This document shows positions 25,812-33,930 of a DNA stretch of 54,858 nt, piece after piece (within the stretch, counting starts at the first letter, position 1; each line of letters starts with the position of its first letter). This DNA is from Bacillota bacterium. Its GTDB lineage: Bacteria > Bacillota > Sulfobacillia > Sulfobacillales > Sulfobacillaceae. The translations under genes were made by a program, and so were the position numbers. The stretch lies in NCBI GenBank assembly GCA_021799435.1, contig JAJZAN010000010.1:1-54858 (forward strand), in the 5' to 3' direction. Under the pieces are notes generated by a model. The model did no database searches and was not told the origin of the DNA. It saw only the letters and a program-made list of their open reading frames with translations.

Positions 25812-26978
25812 TTGACTAAAACAACCCCCGAGGTAGAGCAGATTAAGCGCGCAGAGGCATGGCTGAACGCGCAGTTTTTCGAGCGCCGGGAGATCATTCA
25901 CGGCCTGTTTCTGGCCCTGATTGCACGGCTGCACATTGTGTTGCTGGGACCGCCTGGAGCCGCGAAGACAGCGTTGGCAGAAGCCTTTGCTCGCGTCGTT
26001 ACATTGCAATACTGGTCTACCTTGCTGACTAGGTTTTCTACACCCGAGGAACTCTTTGGTCCACTGAGCCTGAAGGCCTTGGAGCAGGACTCCTATCGTC
26101 GGATTGGCGCGGGTCGGTTGCCTGATGCCCAAATCGCCTTGATTGATGAGGTCTTCAAAGGCAATTCCGCCATCCTGAACACCATGCTGCCTGTCATGAA
26201 CGAGCGCGTGTGGTTCAACGACGGCCAACGACTGCCGTTGCCTCTCCAACTCCTGATCGGAGCCTCTAACGAGATGCCCGAATCCGAAGAGCTGAATGCT
26301 CTATGGGATCGGTTTGCACTACGGTACGAGGTGAATTACATCCAAGATCCGCAAAGCTGGGACCAGTGGATGACGACGATTGCCGATCCTACTTCGGTAC
26401 AGAACATTGCACCTGTGACGGTCGATGCCGGGGTGATTGGCCACTTGCAGAGTTTAGTGGACCACGTGGACGCACGCCCTGTTATTCCGACGCTAGGAGC
26501 GCTTAAGAACGCACTGGCGCAGGAAGGCATGGAGCTCTCTGACCGTCGATGGGGTGTAACCGTTAGGCTCATTCGCGCCGAAGCCGTGCTGAATGGACGT
26601 GACCAAGCAACAGCAGACGACGTACGGGCGGTAGTTGGGGCATTGTGGGACACGCCTGACCAGCGGACGACCGTTACTCGCGCCGTCCTTGGACTCGTAG
26701 CGCCCAACGAACTTGACGCGCTGAGCATCCGTGATGACGCGCATGAGCTATTGAGGGCTGTTGCTGAAGCCTCATCCGATGAGGAGAGACTAAAAAAGGC
26801 GGGAGAAGCTGGGGCTGGTCTTAAACGTCTACACAACGACGCCATGCGTTTGTTGAATGGGGCCCAGAAAGCTGGCCACACCACCAACGTCATCCAAGAG
26901 ATCGCAGACGAGATTTATGAGCGTCAGGCGAATGTGCTTCTTGAAGCCTTGGAGATCGACAGGGGAGGGGCGAAATGA
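25812..26978 (+). CDS. MoxR/RavA-family AAA+ ATPase, 388 aa
   Basis: Walker A GPPGAAKTALAEAF near residue 46, FSTPEELFGPLSLKALEQ, Walker B IALIDEVFKGN near 110, then PLQLLIGASNEMPE and DRFALRYEV. These are typical of the MoxR branch, which works with a VWA partner as a chaperone. The C-terminal 120 residues are helical. TTG start at 25812 with AAGGAG nine bases before; the nearby ATG runs into a stop. It overlaps the VWA gene (ATGA). Confidence 0.88.
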   Translation: MTKTTPEVEQIKRAEAWLNAQFFERREIIHGLFLALIARLHIVLLGPPGAAKTALAEAFARVVTLQYWSTLLTRFSTPEELFGPLSLKALEQDSYRRIGAGRLPDAQIALIDEVFKGNSAILNTMLPVMNERVWFNDGQRLPLPLQLLIGASNEMPESEELNALWDRFALRYEVNYIQDPQSWDQWMTTIADPTSVQNIAPVTVDAGVIGHLQSLVDHVDARPVIPTLGALKNALAQEGMELSDRRWGVTVRLIRAEAVLNGRDQATADDVRAVVGALWDTPDQRTTVTRAVLGLVAPNELDALSIRDDAHELLRAVAEASSDEERLKKAGEAGAGLKRLHNDAMRLLNGAQKAGHTTNVIQEIADEIYERQANVLLEALEIDRGGAK

Positions 26979-28441
26979 AACCCTCTCAAACATCTCTAAG
27001 TCGCTCGGCCATCCATCAATTTGGTGTGGATGGCCGTTTGTGGCAAGGCATGTGCGAGGAATCGCCGCGGCTCCGAAAGGCCGTTGAAAATGGCGTGTTG
27101 GAGCAGGGAGGCACATGGGCTGAACTGATGTCTGACACCTACCTTACTCTCTATAAGGCCGATCCGAAGTTGCGGAACATCACTGACATGGAGAAGGCGT
27201 TCCAAGCCCATCACCCCATAATCTCCGGCCTGATGGAAGACCCAGAGGTGCAAACCCTGCGGGCTGATACCAAGCTCAACGACATGCTATCAGCTGTGGG
27301 AACGCTTACGCTGGTCGAGAAGCTGCAGGACGCGATAAAAAACACGCCCGAGCTATCCGAATGGTGGGATAGCCAGTGGGAGTCCTCGTCACCTCCAAGT
27401 AATGAACTCGGTGACGAGGATGTGGCCGCTGGGGGCGCTGACGATGGAGAACCCATCGAAGTGCCGGCGACGGTGAAAAAGATGCTTCGCTTAGCAGTTC
27501 ATCAAGCTGCAAAGGACGCTGGGCAAGAAGTAGAGGCCACTGAGGCTGCTTTCCGGTCTTGGGGTCACGAAACCCGAGATCTCCAAATGGTGCCTATCGA
27601 AGAACGACTGGAGTTGGCCGACAGGCTGAAACGAATGCCCAAGCTTCGGGACATCGCACGTTTGGTGGGGCGATTGAAGAACCTCCGTCGCGGCCTCGAG
27701 GCGCGCAATATGTCCCCGGGCCATGAAGAAATCTTCGGAGTGACCCAAGGCGATCACATCGACCGAGCCTTGCCTAGCGAATTGGCGCTGCTTGCGCATC
27801 CAACCGCTCGACTGCTGTTTCAAGCTCGCTTTGTGGAGCACCAGTTGCTCGAATACGCATTGCGTGGACGGGAGCCAGCGGGACTTGGCCCGATGATCGT
27901 GCTGGTAGATATTTCCGATTCGACGAAAGGACCAGTCGAAATCTGGGAGAAGGGGCTAGCGTTAGCCCTCGTCCAAGAGGCCCAGCGCCAACACAGAGCA
28001 GCCATGGTGATCGGCTTCGATACAGAAGTCAAAGAAATCATCGAATGGTCGCCGGCGTGTACAGCACGCGAGGATCTCGACAACATTCAGCGTGCGGCGT
28101 CGATGTGGAGTGGCGGCGGCACAAACTGGTCCATCCCCATCCTGAAAGGCGTGGAATACCTCAATACCGCCACGTGGAAACACGCGGATCTGGTACTACT
28201 CACCGATGGCAGAGACAAAGACCTCCAACCGCACGTGCGCGAAAGCCTTGATGTCGCACGGGCCCGGGGGTTGCGCCTGTTGTCCGTCATTGTGAAGGAC
28301 TCACCGCCGTTGTTTATGCACGACTGGAGTGACCGCGTGCTACTGGTCCATCCAAACGACGCGGCAGCAGAAACGGTCTTTCAAGAAGTCCTAAAACCCT
28401 TCCCAACGAAAGGAGAGTCGGAGGATGGCTACTATGCTTAA
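26975..28441 (+). CDS. VWA-domain protein, MoxR partner, 488 aa
   Basis: Helical N-terminal region of about 300 residues with an acidic segment (NELGDEDVAAGGADDGEP). A von Willebrand A domain follows: MIDAS DISDS near residue 313, a GGGTNWS threonine and LVLLTDGRDKD. This resembles ViaA/CoxE-type partners of MoxR ATPases. Translational coupling with the ATPase supports a joint complex. The target is unknown. Confidence 0.85.
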   Translation: MKPSQTSLSRSAIHQFGVDGRLWQGMCEESPRLRKAVENGVLEQGGTWAELMSDTYLTLYKADPKLRNITDMEKAFQAHHPIISGLMEDPEVQTLRADTKLNDMLSAVGTLTLVEKLQDAIKNTPELSEWWDSQWESSSPPSNELGDEDVAAGGADDGEPIEVPATVKKMLRLAVHQAAKDAGQEVEATEAAFRSWGHETRDLQMVPIEERLELADRLKRMPKLRDIARLVGRLKNLRRGLEARNMSPGHEEIFGVTQGDHIDRALPSELALLAHPTARLLFQARFVEHQLLEYALRGREPAGLGPMIVLVDISDSTKGPVEIWEKGLALALVQEAQRQHRAAMVIGFDTEVKEIIEWSPACTAREDLDNIQRAASMWSGGGTNWSIPILKGVEYLNTATWKHADLVLLTDGRDKDLQPHVRESLDVARARGLRLLSVIVKDSPPLFMHDWSDRVLLVHPNDAAAETVFQEVLKPFPTKGESEDGYYA

Positions 28442-29399
28442 ACCGACCGATTTGACAAAGTGGCGCGCAGTCGCAAAGCTTCGCAAGGGACAAAAGCTCT
28501 TGGGGCACCTGTTGTGGTACACCATTGGAGAGCTGCTGCTGGACCGCGACCAGTTAGAAGCGGCCTTTATAAAGAGCGGTGTGGATATTAGTCGGATTCC
28601 GACGATCCATCCCAATCACGCTTTCCAACGGGCGACGGCAGACTGTGAACGGATGCGGTTGCCGAATGACGATGGTACCTTTACCAATCTCCTCGTGCGG
28701 AGCGTACGGGATAACCAACAAGAGGTCATCCGGATGCTGGTGGAGGAGCAGGTCGATGCCGCCAATCAACGCCTTGGCTACCAGCCGGTGGCGCGTATGA
28801 CGTGGTCGGCTGAGGAACCAGACTTAGCGACTGTTCTGCCCGAAACCAATGCAGAGCTGAGCGAACGGGCAACGGAAGTGTTGATGGGCTTACAGGAGAT
28901 GTTTGATAAAGCCAAGCGGCACTATACCGGACGCGCCATTCGAGCGATGGTGACGGACTTGCTGGCCAACGGCCATCCGGTGTCTGTGCGACGGGCAGGC
29001 GGCGTGTTTTTTGTGCCATACGCCCATTACACGGTAGCCAAGCAAGTCAAGGACCTCGTTGAAGCACTACGAATGGCCTCAAAGAACGATGGTACGGCTG
29101 CTTACATGGTCGCCGTGGCCAACCAGCCCGATCAGAAGGTGATGGTCCGGCGTGAGGCGACATATGACCTCGGGCGCGAAATTGCGGCAGTCTCCGAGCG
29201 CATCATGACGTGGCTCAGTGAGAACAAGCGGGTTTCAGCGCCAATGGCGAAAAATGCCATGATCGAGGTAATGCGGCTGCAGGGGCGCGTGAACGAATAC
29301 GAACGGTTGCTTGAGGACAATCTCGGTGACTTGAAAGAGCGTACGTATCAAGCGAAACTGTTGCTCACCAACGTGTTCCAAAACAAACTGGATGTGTAA
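28425..29399 (+). CDS. Conserved unknown protein, 324 aa
   Basis: Not firmly recognised. The protein is soluble and mostly helical. A central segment (LLANGHPVSVRRAGGVFFVP) looks like a small beta unit, and a coiled-coil-like C-terminal third includes RVNEYERLLEDNLGDLKERT. GGAGG precedes the ATG, and it overlaps the VWA gene by 17 bp, so it belongs to the MoxR-VWA operon. Its position before SSB suggests a role in DNA handling, but nothing in the sequence proves that. Confidence 0.65.
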   Translation: MATMLKPTDLTKWRAVAKLRKGQKLLGHLLWYTIGELLLDRDQLEAAFIKSGVDISRIPTIHPNHAFQRATADCERMRLPNDDGTFTNLLVRSVRDNQQEVIRMLVEEQVDAANQRLGYQPVARMTWSAEEPDLATVLPETNAELSERATEVLMGLQEMFDKAKRHYTGRAIRAMVTDLLANGHPVSVRRAGGVFFVPYAHYTVAKQVKDLVEALRMASKNDGTAAYMVAVANQPDQKVMVRREATYDLGREIAAVSERIMTWLSENKRVSAPMAKNAMIEVMRLQGRVNEYERLLEDNLGDLKERTYQAKLLLTNVFQNKLDV

Positions 29400-29422
29400 T
29401 TCATCCCAAGGAGGCGTTATAA

Positions 29423-29815
29423 TTGCTTAACAGAATTCTACTAATAGGTCGAGCCACCAGAGATCCGGAGGTTCGCTACACCAATTCCGGGACTCCGGTA
29501 GCCAACTTTACGTTGGCCGTAGATCGTCCATTCCAGAATCAGCAAGGCCAAAAAGAAGCTGACTTTATAGATTGCGTCGCATGGCGGAAGCTGGGAGAGA
29601 ACGTGGGCAACCATGTCAAAAAAGGCCGGCTTTTAGCCGTAGAAGGGCGCTTGGAGATCCGTACTTATGAGAAAGACGGACAGCGGCGACGAGTGGCAGA
29701 GGTCGTGGCCGACAACGTGAGATTTTTAGACAAGCCCAAGGATGGCGGAACTAATCCCGAACCACCTGCGGGAGAAAACCAATACGGCGACTTGCCGGAC
29801 GAACTCCCCTTTTAA
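29423..29815 (+). CDS. ssb: Single-stranded DNA-binding protein, 130 aa
   Basis: Full OB-fold SSB: LNRILLIGRATRDPEVRYT, VANFTLAVDR, FIDCVAWRKLGENVGNHVKK, LLAVEGRLEIRTYE. The C-terminus ends DLPDELPF, the acidic tip used to recruit partner proteins. The tail is short. TTG start, with AAGGAGG upstream. Plasmids and conjugative elements often carry their own SSB. Confidence 0.95.
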   Translation: MLNRILLIGRATRDPEVRYTNSGTPVANFTLAVDRPFQNQQGQKEADFIDCVAWRKLGENVGNHVKKGRLLAVEGRLEIRTYEKDGQRRRVAEVVADNVRFLDKPKDGGTNPEPPAGENQYGDLPDELPF

Positions 29816-29822
29816 CGGTGCA

Positions 29823-29860
29823 CCCCCGAGGTCAAGCTAATGGCCTCGGGGGTCATTTTT
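29823..29860 (+). terminator. Intrinsic terminator directly upstream of the next gene
   Basis: Perfect 9-bp stem CCCCCGAGG/CCTCGGGGG followed by TCATTTTT. The next ribosome site begins about eight bases later, leaving no room for a promoter. Confidence 0.85.
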
Positions 29861-29885
29861 CGCTTTCAAGGAGGCTCTTTTCTAT

Positions 29886-30161
29886 ATGCGGTCCATTCAT
29901 CCAGGTGTGGCTGATGGCCTATGCTATGTCGTCGTAAAGAACCGCCAAGGCGAGTCTTTGACGGAGCCGACGCGTGACATGGGGGTGATTATTGAGGCGT
30001 TGGGCCGGGCCAATACGGAAACCGAAAGCTTAGCCGACGAGGCATTTGAGTACCTAACGGGCCATCGTTGCCCAACTTGCCAGCAAGCAATCATGCCCCG
30101 GCTTATATGCCATCAATGCGGCCAATGCCCGTCGTGCTGCACACGTCACGGCGCGTCCTAA
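29886..30161 (+). CDS. Small double zinc-ribbon protein, 91 aa
   Basis: The C-terminal third holds CPTCQQA, ICHQCGQ and CPSCC, enough cysteines for a zinc ribbon. The N-terminal part is a small beta/alpha domain. AAGGAGG lies upstream. The family is unknown; possibly a nucleic-acid or protein adaptor. Confidence 0.6.
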   Translation: MRSIHPGVADGLCYVVVKNRQGESLTEPTRDMGVIIEALGRANTETESLADEAFEYLTGHRCPTCQQAIMPRLICHQCGQCPSCCTRHGAS

Positions 30162-30169
30162 TGCATCAT

Positions 30170-30193
30170 AGCCTCGGCTTTGCCGGGGCTTTT
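30170..30193 (+). terminator. Intrinsic terminator
   Basis: Stem AGCCTCGGC/GCCGGGGCT with TTTT, directly after the zinc-ribbon gene. Confidence 0.8.
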
Positions 30194-30303
30194 CCTTTTT
30201 GGGGTAGAACGGCTGATGGAATGTTGTGCAATCTAACGGCGATGAGGTGGGCGTATTCTGAAATGCAATAAGAGTCTCATGCGTCGCCTGGCCGTCCTAA
30301 ATC

Positions 30304-30621
30304 TTAGCGATAAACCAAACCCAAACATGCCGCGCCAGCGTTGCAGAGGAGTCCGATAACGACCAGCCCCATCGACCACCATGCCGTGATTCGTTCGTTT
30401 TTTAACTCGGTCGCATTAATTTGCACCCTGTCGATGTTGTAAATGTACGTATCAATGGTCCCTCGTATATCGGGCACGTTGTTACCTAAGTTCTCTTTAT
30501 TAATAGCTTGAACTCTCTCCATAAACGGTGTTCTAACCAAGACATTGCGAACTAATAAGTACGCGCCGATGGCAGTGCAAATTGCACCTAAGATATTTAG
30601 TATGGCGATGAAGAGGTGCAT
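30304..30621 (-). CDS. Small membrane protein with two helices, 105 aa
   Basis: Hydrophobic helices at about residues 3-26 and 82-102 flank a polar loop of 50 residues with several Asn and Asp. AAGGGGAG precedes the ATG. Not recognised. It stands alone on the reverse strand, divergent from the next membrane-protein gene. Confidence 0.6.
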   Translation of the reverse strand: MHLFIAILNILGAICTAIGAYLLVRNVLVRTPFMERVQAINKENLGNNVPDIRGTIDTYIYNIDRVQINATELKNERITAWWSMGLVVIGLLCNAGAACLGLVYR

Positions 30622-30696
30622 ATCGACTCCCCTTTTTTTATCTTTAACTTTAACTACTTTTCATTGGGAAACAAAATCTTGCGAAGGCATATAAGG

Positions 30697-30723
30697 ATAG
30701 ATGTCTAGGCATCTAGATGTCTA
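30697..30723 (+). promoter_or_regulatory. Tandem operator-like repeats
   Basis: TAGATGTCTA occurs at 30698-30707 and 30714-30723, a 16-bp period, with the palindrome CATCTAGATG between and across them. They sit just upstream of the 30758 gene and 75 bp from the divergent 30621 start, as expected for a repressor site. Confidence 0.5.
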
Positions 30724-30757
30724 TATGGTAAAATTTTCGATAAGGGGAGGGAATGTC

Positions 30758-31174
30758 ATGAGCGACGTGCCAAACGACCGGATTCGATTGGATAATGGGC
30801 CTATACTTGAAAGCCCGGTGCTCGAAACACCCGTACCGGTTGTGCCGACCGAGATTCCGGCACACGAGGCTGAACGGCCAACCCCCCATAAACAGCCGCG
30901 CGTATATCGGATTCCAAACTCGACAATCATTGTGGGGATTCTCCAATGGGCACTTGTGGTAGGTAGCGTGGTGCTTTTGGGGCTGCTGTGGCGTCACGCT
31001 CCGGCCTTGCCGAAAGCTCCGACATGGCATCCCGGACGCGATAGCATTGGAATCGCCATTGGCGCATTGGTAGCAGGCTCCTTAGCGTGGCGTATGGCAT
31101 TTCGAGCGGTGCGCGTTATTCTGACCATCGTGGTATTAGCCGGGATTGCTTGGCTGTTCTGGCACTTCTATTAA
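30758..31174 (+). CDS. Membrane protein with proline-rich head, 138 aa
   Basis: Residues 1-55 are polar and Pro-rich (PILESPVLETPVPVVPTEIP); three hydrophobic helices follow to the C-terminus (HFY). GGGGAGGG lies before the ATG at 30758. Function unknown. Convergent, and overlapping by four bases, with the reverse-strand gene to the right. Confidence 0.6.
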   Translation: MSDVPNDRIRLDNGPILESPVLETPVPVVPTEIPAHEAERPTPHKQPRVYRIPNSTIIVGILQWALVVGSVVLLGLLWRHAPALPKAPTWHPGRDSIGIAIGALVAGSLAWRMAFRAVRVILTIVVLAGIAWLFWHFY

Positions 31175-31521
31175 GGCAGGATGCTGGGTGACGGTCGCCG
31201 CTTGGTTGGACTGTTGAACGTCTGACCCAGCCGCTCCAACGCAACTAACAACCCACGCCGGCCTTCTTCGTTGGCGGCCGCGAGAAACATCGCATCGGCT
31301 TCCGTGAGGCCATATTGCGTAGCAAGGAAAGCCATTGCGTCATCGGTCGGAATTAGCTGCTCTCCTGTCCATGTTGCAATCTGCTCGTCGCTGGCGCCCG
31401 CCGAGCGAAGTAAATACCAAAAGACATTGTGTCGCCCTTGATCGTCAGTTCCCGGGCCGTGAGAAAACGAGCGAATTGTGACCACCGTGGACCGTAAGAC
31501 ATTCAGGCCGTACTCATTCAT
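31171..31521 (-). CDS. Hypothetical protein, 116 aa
   Basis: Helical soluble protein; LLRSAGASDEQIATWTGEQ and LATQYGLTEADAMFLAAANEEGR suggest small helix-turn segments. Start ATG 31521 with AAAAGGAG upstream. It overlaps the RHH-like gene by eight bases, the arrangement of a toxin-antitoxin or regulator pair, but I cannot name a family. Confidence 0.55.
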   Translation of the reverse strand: MNEYGLNVLRSTVVTIRSFSHGPGTDDQGRHNVFWYLLRSAGASDEQIATWTGEQLIPTDDAMAFLATQYGLTEADAMFLAAANEEGRRGLLVALERLGQTFNSPTKRRPSPSILP

Positions 31522-31723
31522 GCGAGCTCTCCTTTTGAATCCATAGAGCCTCAAGCTGCGCGAGAGTGTCATCCCAGTGGCGGTCGAGATATTCGCTCAG
31601 AGCTCGGTTGACGATGGCCAGTTTTTGCTCCCCCTTAAAGTGGCTGAAGATGTGAAGTTTGAGCGCTATTTTGTGGGGGAGAGTCACTGTGAGACGGTCG
31701 TTGAAAACTTGGGGCTTTGCCAT
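31514..31723 (-). CDS. CopG/RHH-like small protein, 69 aa
   Basis: DRLTVTLPHKIALKLHIFSH looks like a ribbon strand plus helix; KLAIVNRALSEYLDRHW is a second helix. The pattern fits a ribbon-helix-helix DNA-binding protein. A near-consensus reverse promoter lies upstream. With the overlapping 116-aa gene it may form an autoregulated pair. Confidence 0.55.
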   Translation of the reverse strand: MAKPQVFNDRLTVTLPHKIALKLHIFSHFKGEQKLAIVNRALSEYLDRHWDDTLAQLEALWIQKESSHE

Positions 31724-31765
31724 CTTACACGCTTCTTTTCATCGGTATTGTGGTGTCCTACGACC

Positions 31766-31795
31766 ATTATAGAGTTGTAGATTGCCAGGCATCAA
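31766..31795 (-). promoter_or_regulatory. Promoter of the RHH-like pair
   Basis: Leftward TTGATG (31795-31790), 18-bp spacer, TATAAT (31771-31766). Confidence 0.7.
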
Positions 31796-31894
31796 GACGG
31801 AGAGGCATCTAAGTGCTCCGTTTACAAAAAGCGGTACTCGCGGTTGTCCGGGGACATTAGTCTGCAGAACTTTTGTAGCTGATAGGGCTTGTGA

Positions 31895-31900
31895 TATATT
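31895..31900 (+). promoter_or_regulatory. -10 box of leader copy 2
   Basis: TATATT preceded by TTGTGA; aligned with the -10 positions of the other leader copies. Confidence 0.6.
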
Positions 31901-31906
31901 GGGCTT

Positions 31907-32074
31907 GTAACTCCAGAAAACTTCTCTCCCGTGTGCCTTGTCCGCACCGGACGCATGATCGAGTAAGCTCGAACATGACTTCTACTATCAGTTGCGGCTG
32001 ACAGGCTTCCAGAACGATTCCCCAGCGCGATGCGCAAACAACACCCCTACGAATGATCAGGAGGGGCTTTTTTA
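31907..32074 (+). ncRNA. Repeated structured leader RNA, copy 2
   Basis: Same order as copy 1: ACTTCTCTCCC, hairpin 1 (GTGC/GCAC), GGACGCAT, hairpin 2 (CGAG-TAAG-CTCG), ATGACTTCTACTA, hairpin 3 (CAGTTG...CTGAC), GGCTTCC. It ends in a terminator, CCCCT/AGGGG plus TTTTTT, 47 bases before the next ATG. The stems differ in sequence from copies 1 and 3. Confidence 0.65.
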
Positions 32075-32120
32075 GTTTTGCGCATTTTCCTACCCAAAAA
32101 CTGTATTCGGAGGTTTCACC

Positions 32121-32363
32121 ATGCCCGAAAAACCATTCAAGCTGGACGAGTTGGGGAGTTCCTATGTTCTCGCCGGCGACCGTTTCGTCGTGTCCTTTAT
32201 CATCGGCATCGGCCACGATGCGGCGACACCCGAGGAGGCGTTACAGCGGGCACTAGACATGATTCAAAACGAGTCCTACAAAACGGAATGGCACCTATTC
32301 GACCGGACAACAGCTGAGATGCACGTTTACCGCCAAGAAGAGTTCGACCCGGCCTACGATTGA
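32121..32363 (+). CDS. Small acidic protein, 80 aa
   Basis: Not recognised. Sequence pattern is beta strand (SYVLAGDRFVVSFIIGIG), helix (TPEEALQRALDMIQNE), beta strand, acidic tail (EEFDPAYD). TCGGAGG ribosome site. It is directly downstream of leader copy 2. Confidence 0.55.
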   Translation: MPEKPFKLDELGSSYVLAGDRFVVSFIIGIGHDAATPEEALQRALDMIQNESYKTEWHLFDRTTAEMHVYRQEEFDPAYD

Positions 32364-32401
32364 TGCCGGACGACAAGCTCTATCAGAAAGGATGACGTTG
32401 T

Positions 32402-32752
32402 ATGTCTTACCAAAACCCTGTGCAGGTCACGCCGCCAGTTGATCAGCGTCGTTGTGCGTGGTGCAAGGCACCCTTACAGAAAAGGCATGGCGAATCGCAA
32501 TCCGTCTGGAAAGCACGGCGCTTCTGCAACCGCGCTCACTATTTCGCGTGGAAGGAAGGTAAGCCGAACACTGCCACGGTGGAGGGACGGCCGATTCGGG
32601 TTAAGCCCTCGCGGGCCAATCCCAATCAGGAATGGACGCCCTTTAGCGTAGGAGCACTTCTCGGTCGAGTCTGCGAGACGGAGGCCGATTGGGCCGAAGC
32701 GCAACGAGGCATGCGACTGGCACGGCAGATGAAGGCGCTGGAGGCGAGTTGA
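32402..32752 (+). CDS. Small zinc-finger-like protein, 116 aa
   Basis: RRCAWCKAPLQKR and ARRFCNRAHYFAW give a C-x2-C ... C-x3-H pattern, as in small treble-clef or FCS-like fingers. The rest is basic and helical. Possibly a DNA- or RNA-binding accessory protein. AAAGGATG upstream. Confidence 0.55.
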   Translation: MSYQNPVQVTPPVDQRRCAWCKAPLQKRHGESQSVWKARRFCNRAHYFAWKEGKPNTATVEGRPIRVKPSRANPNQEWTPFSVGALLGRVCETEADWAEAQRGMRLARQMKALEAS

Positions 32753-32812
32753 ATAGACGATGCATCCAGACTTCAACGTGCAGCGTGAAATCCATAAGAC
32801 GGTATCCCTAAT

Positions 32813-32836
32813 GCCCGCCGCCGGCGGGCCTTTTTT
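32813..32836 (+). terminator. Intrinsic terminator directly upstream of the PP-loop gene
   Basis: GCCCGCCG/CGGCGGGC stem with TTTTTT; the GGAGGAGG ribosome site begins about two bases after the T-tract. Confidence 0.9.
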
Positions 32837-32850
32837 ATGGAGGAGGGTCT

Positions 32851-33876
32851 ATGTACGTTCAACAAACCCTATTTGATGAGCCGGACTACGTACCGAATTT
32901 TGATGTCTATGATCGAGTGATTGTCATGGCCTCAGCGGGAAAGGACAGCCTAGCCTCGCTCCTGGCCCTGCTTGATTGGGGCGTGCCGCGAGATCGCATA
33001 ATCCTCTATCACCAACGGATTGATGGGGAACCCGGCGAGGAACCATTCGCGGATTGGCCCTGCACAGACCGATATATCACGCTGCTAGGCCAGCACTTTG
33101 GGTTGCCCGTTCACTTCCAATGGCGACGTGGCGGCTTTCGGGCAGAGTTGTATCGCGAGAACGCCATCCCTCAACCCGTCGAGTTTGACCACGATGGACG
33201 ACACGGGTTCGTTCCTGTGACACGAGCCAAGCCGAACACTCGGCGCAAATTCCCCGCCTTGAGCGCGGACCTTTCTCGGCGCTGGTGCTCTGCCGCCCTA
33301 AAGACCGACGTAGCTCGGCGAGCTATCGCCCACGACCACACTCTGCAGGGCACCTTAGACAACCCTAAGCGCTTATTGATCATCGGAGGCGAAAGGTGGG
33401 AAGAGTCACCGGCACGTTCGCGCTATGCGGCCTTTGAGAGGCACCCAACGTGGAGTCGAAGTCGCCAGACCGATCTCTTCAGACCAGTGATCTCTTGGTT
33501 GGAACGAGATATATGGGACATCATTCGTCGGTATCACCTATTACCCCATCCCAGCTACCTTCTAGGGTTCAATCGTTGCAGTTGCTGTGCGTGCGTGTTC
33601 AACGGGGCGGACCATTGGGCGATGCTCCAACGTTTGGCGCCTGATCGCTTCGAGCGCATCGTCCAAGCCGAACAAGAGCTGGGCTTCACGATTCGGCAGG
33701 GAATGAGCGTAGGCGAACAAGCCCGACAGGGAACCTTGGACCGGATGCCCGATAAGTGGGAGCAATACCGGCGGTGGGCCTTTGAACCCGAAACCCTCAC
33801 GTCGCTTGAGTTTGAATGGCCGAACGGTTGGTATCCGGCTGGAGCCTTTCACGGCTCGGAGGGCGGCAGTATATAG
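32851..33876 (+). CDS. PAPS-reductase-like PP-loop protein, 341 aa
   Basis: The N-terminal PP-loop MASAGKDSLASLLALL is the ATP-pyrophosphatase motif of the adenine-nucleotide alpha-hydrolase fold. The middle has FPALSADLSRRWCSAALK, as in PAPS reductase relatives. A Cys cluster, NRCSCCACVFNG, near residue 245 could hold an iron-sulfur cluster. Such proteins are common in phages and mobile elements, where their substrate (often tRNA or DNA sulfur modification) is usually unknown. ATG 32851 with GGAGGAGG. Confidence 0.75.
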   Translation: MYVQQTLFDEPDYVPNFDVYDRVIVMASAGKDSLASLLALLDWGVPRDRIILYHQRIDGEPGEEPFADWPCTDRYITLLGQHFGLPVHFQWRRGGFRAELYRENAIPQPVEFDHDGRHGFVPVTRAKPNTRRKFPALSADLSRRWCSAALKTDVARRAIAHDHTLQGTLDNPKRLLIIGGERWEESPARSRYAAFERHPTWSRSRQTDLFRPVISWLERDIWDIIRRYHLLPHPSYLLGFNRCSCCACVFNGADHWAMLQRLAPDRFERIVQAEQELGFTIRQGMSVGEQARQGTLDRMPDKWEQYRRWAFEPETLTSLEFEWPNGWYPAGAFHGSEGGSI

Positions 33877-33930
33877 CGCCGCCATACCCAAAAGCCCGGG
33901 AGGGCAACCCTTATCCTTGGAGGTGCCAAA

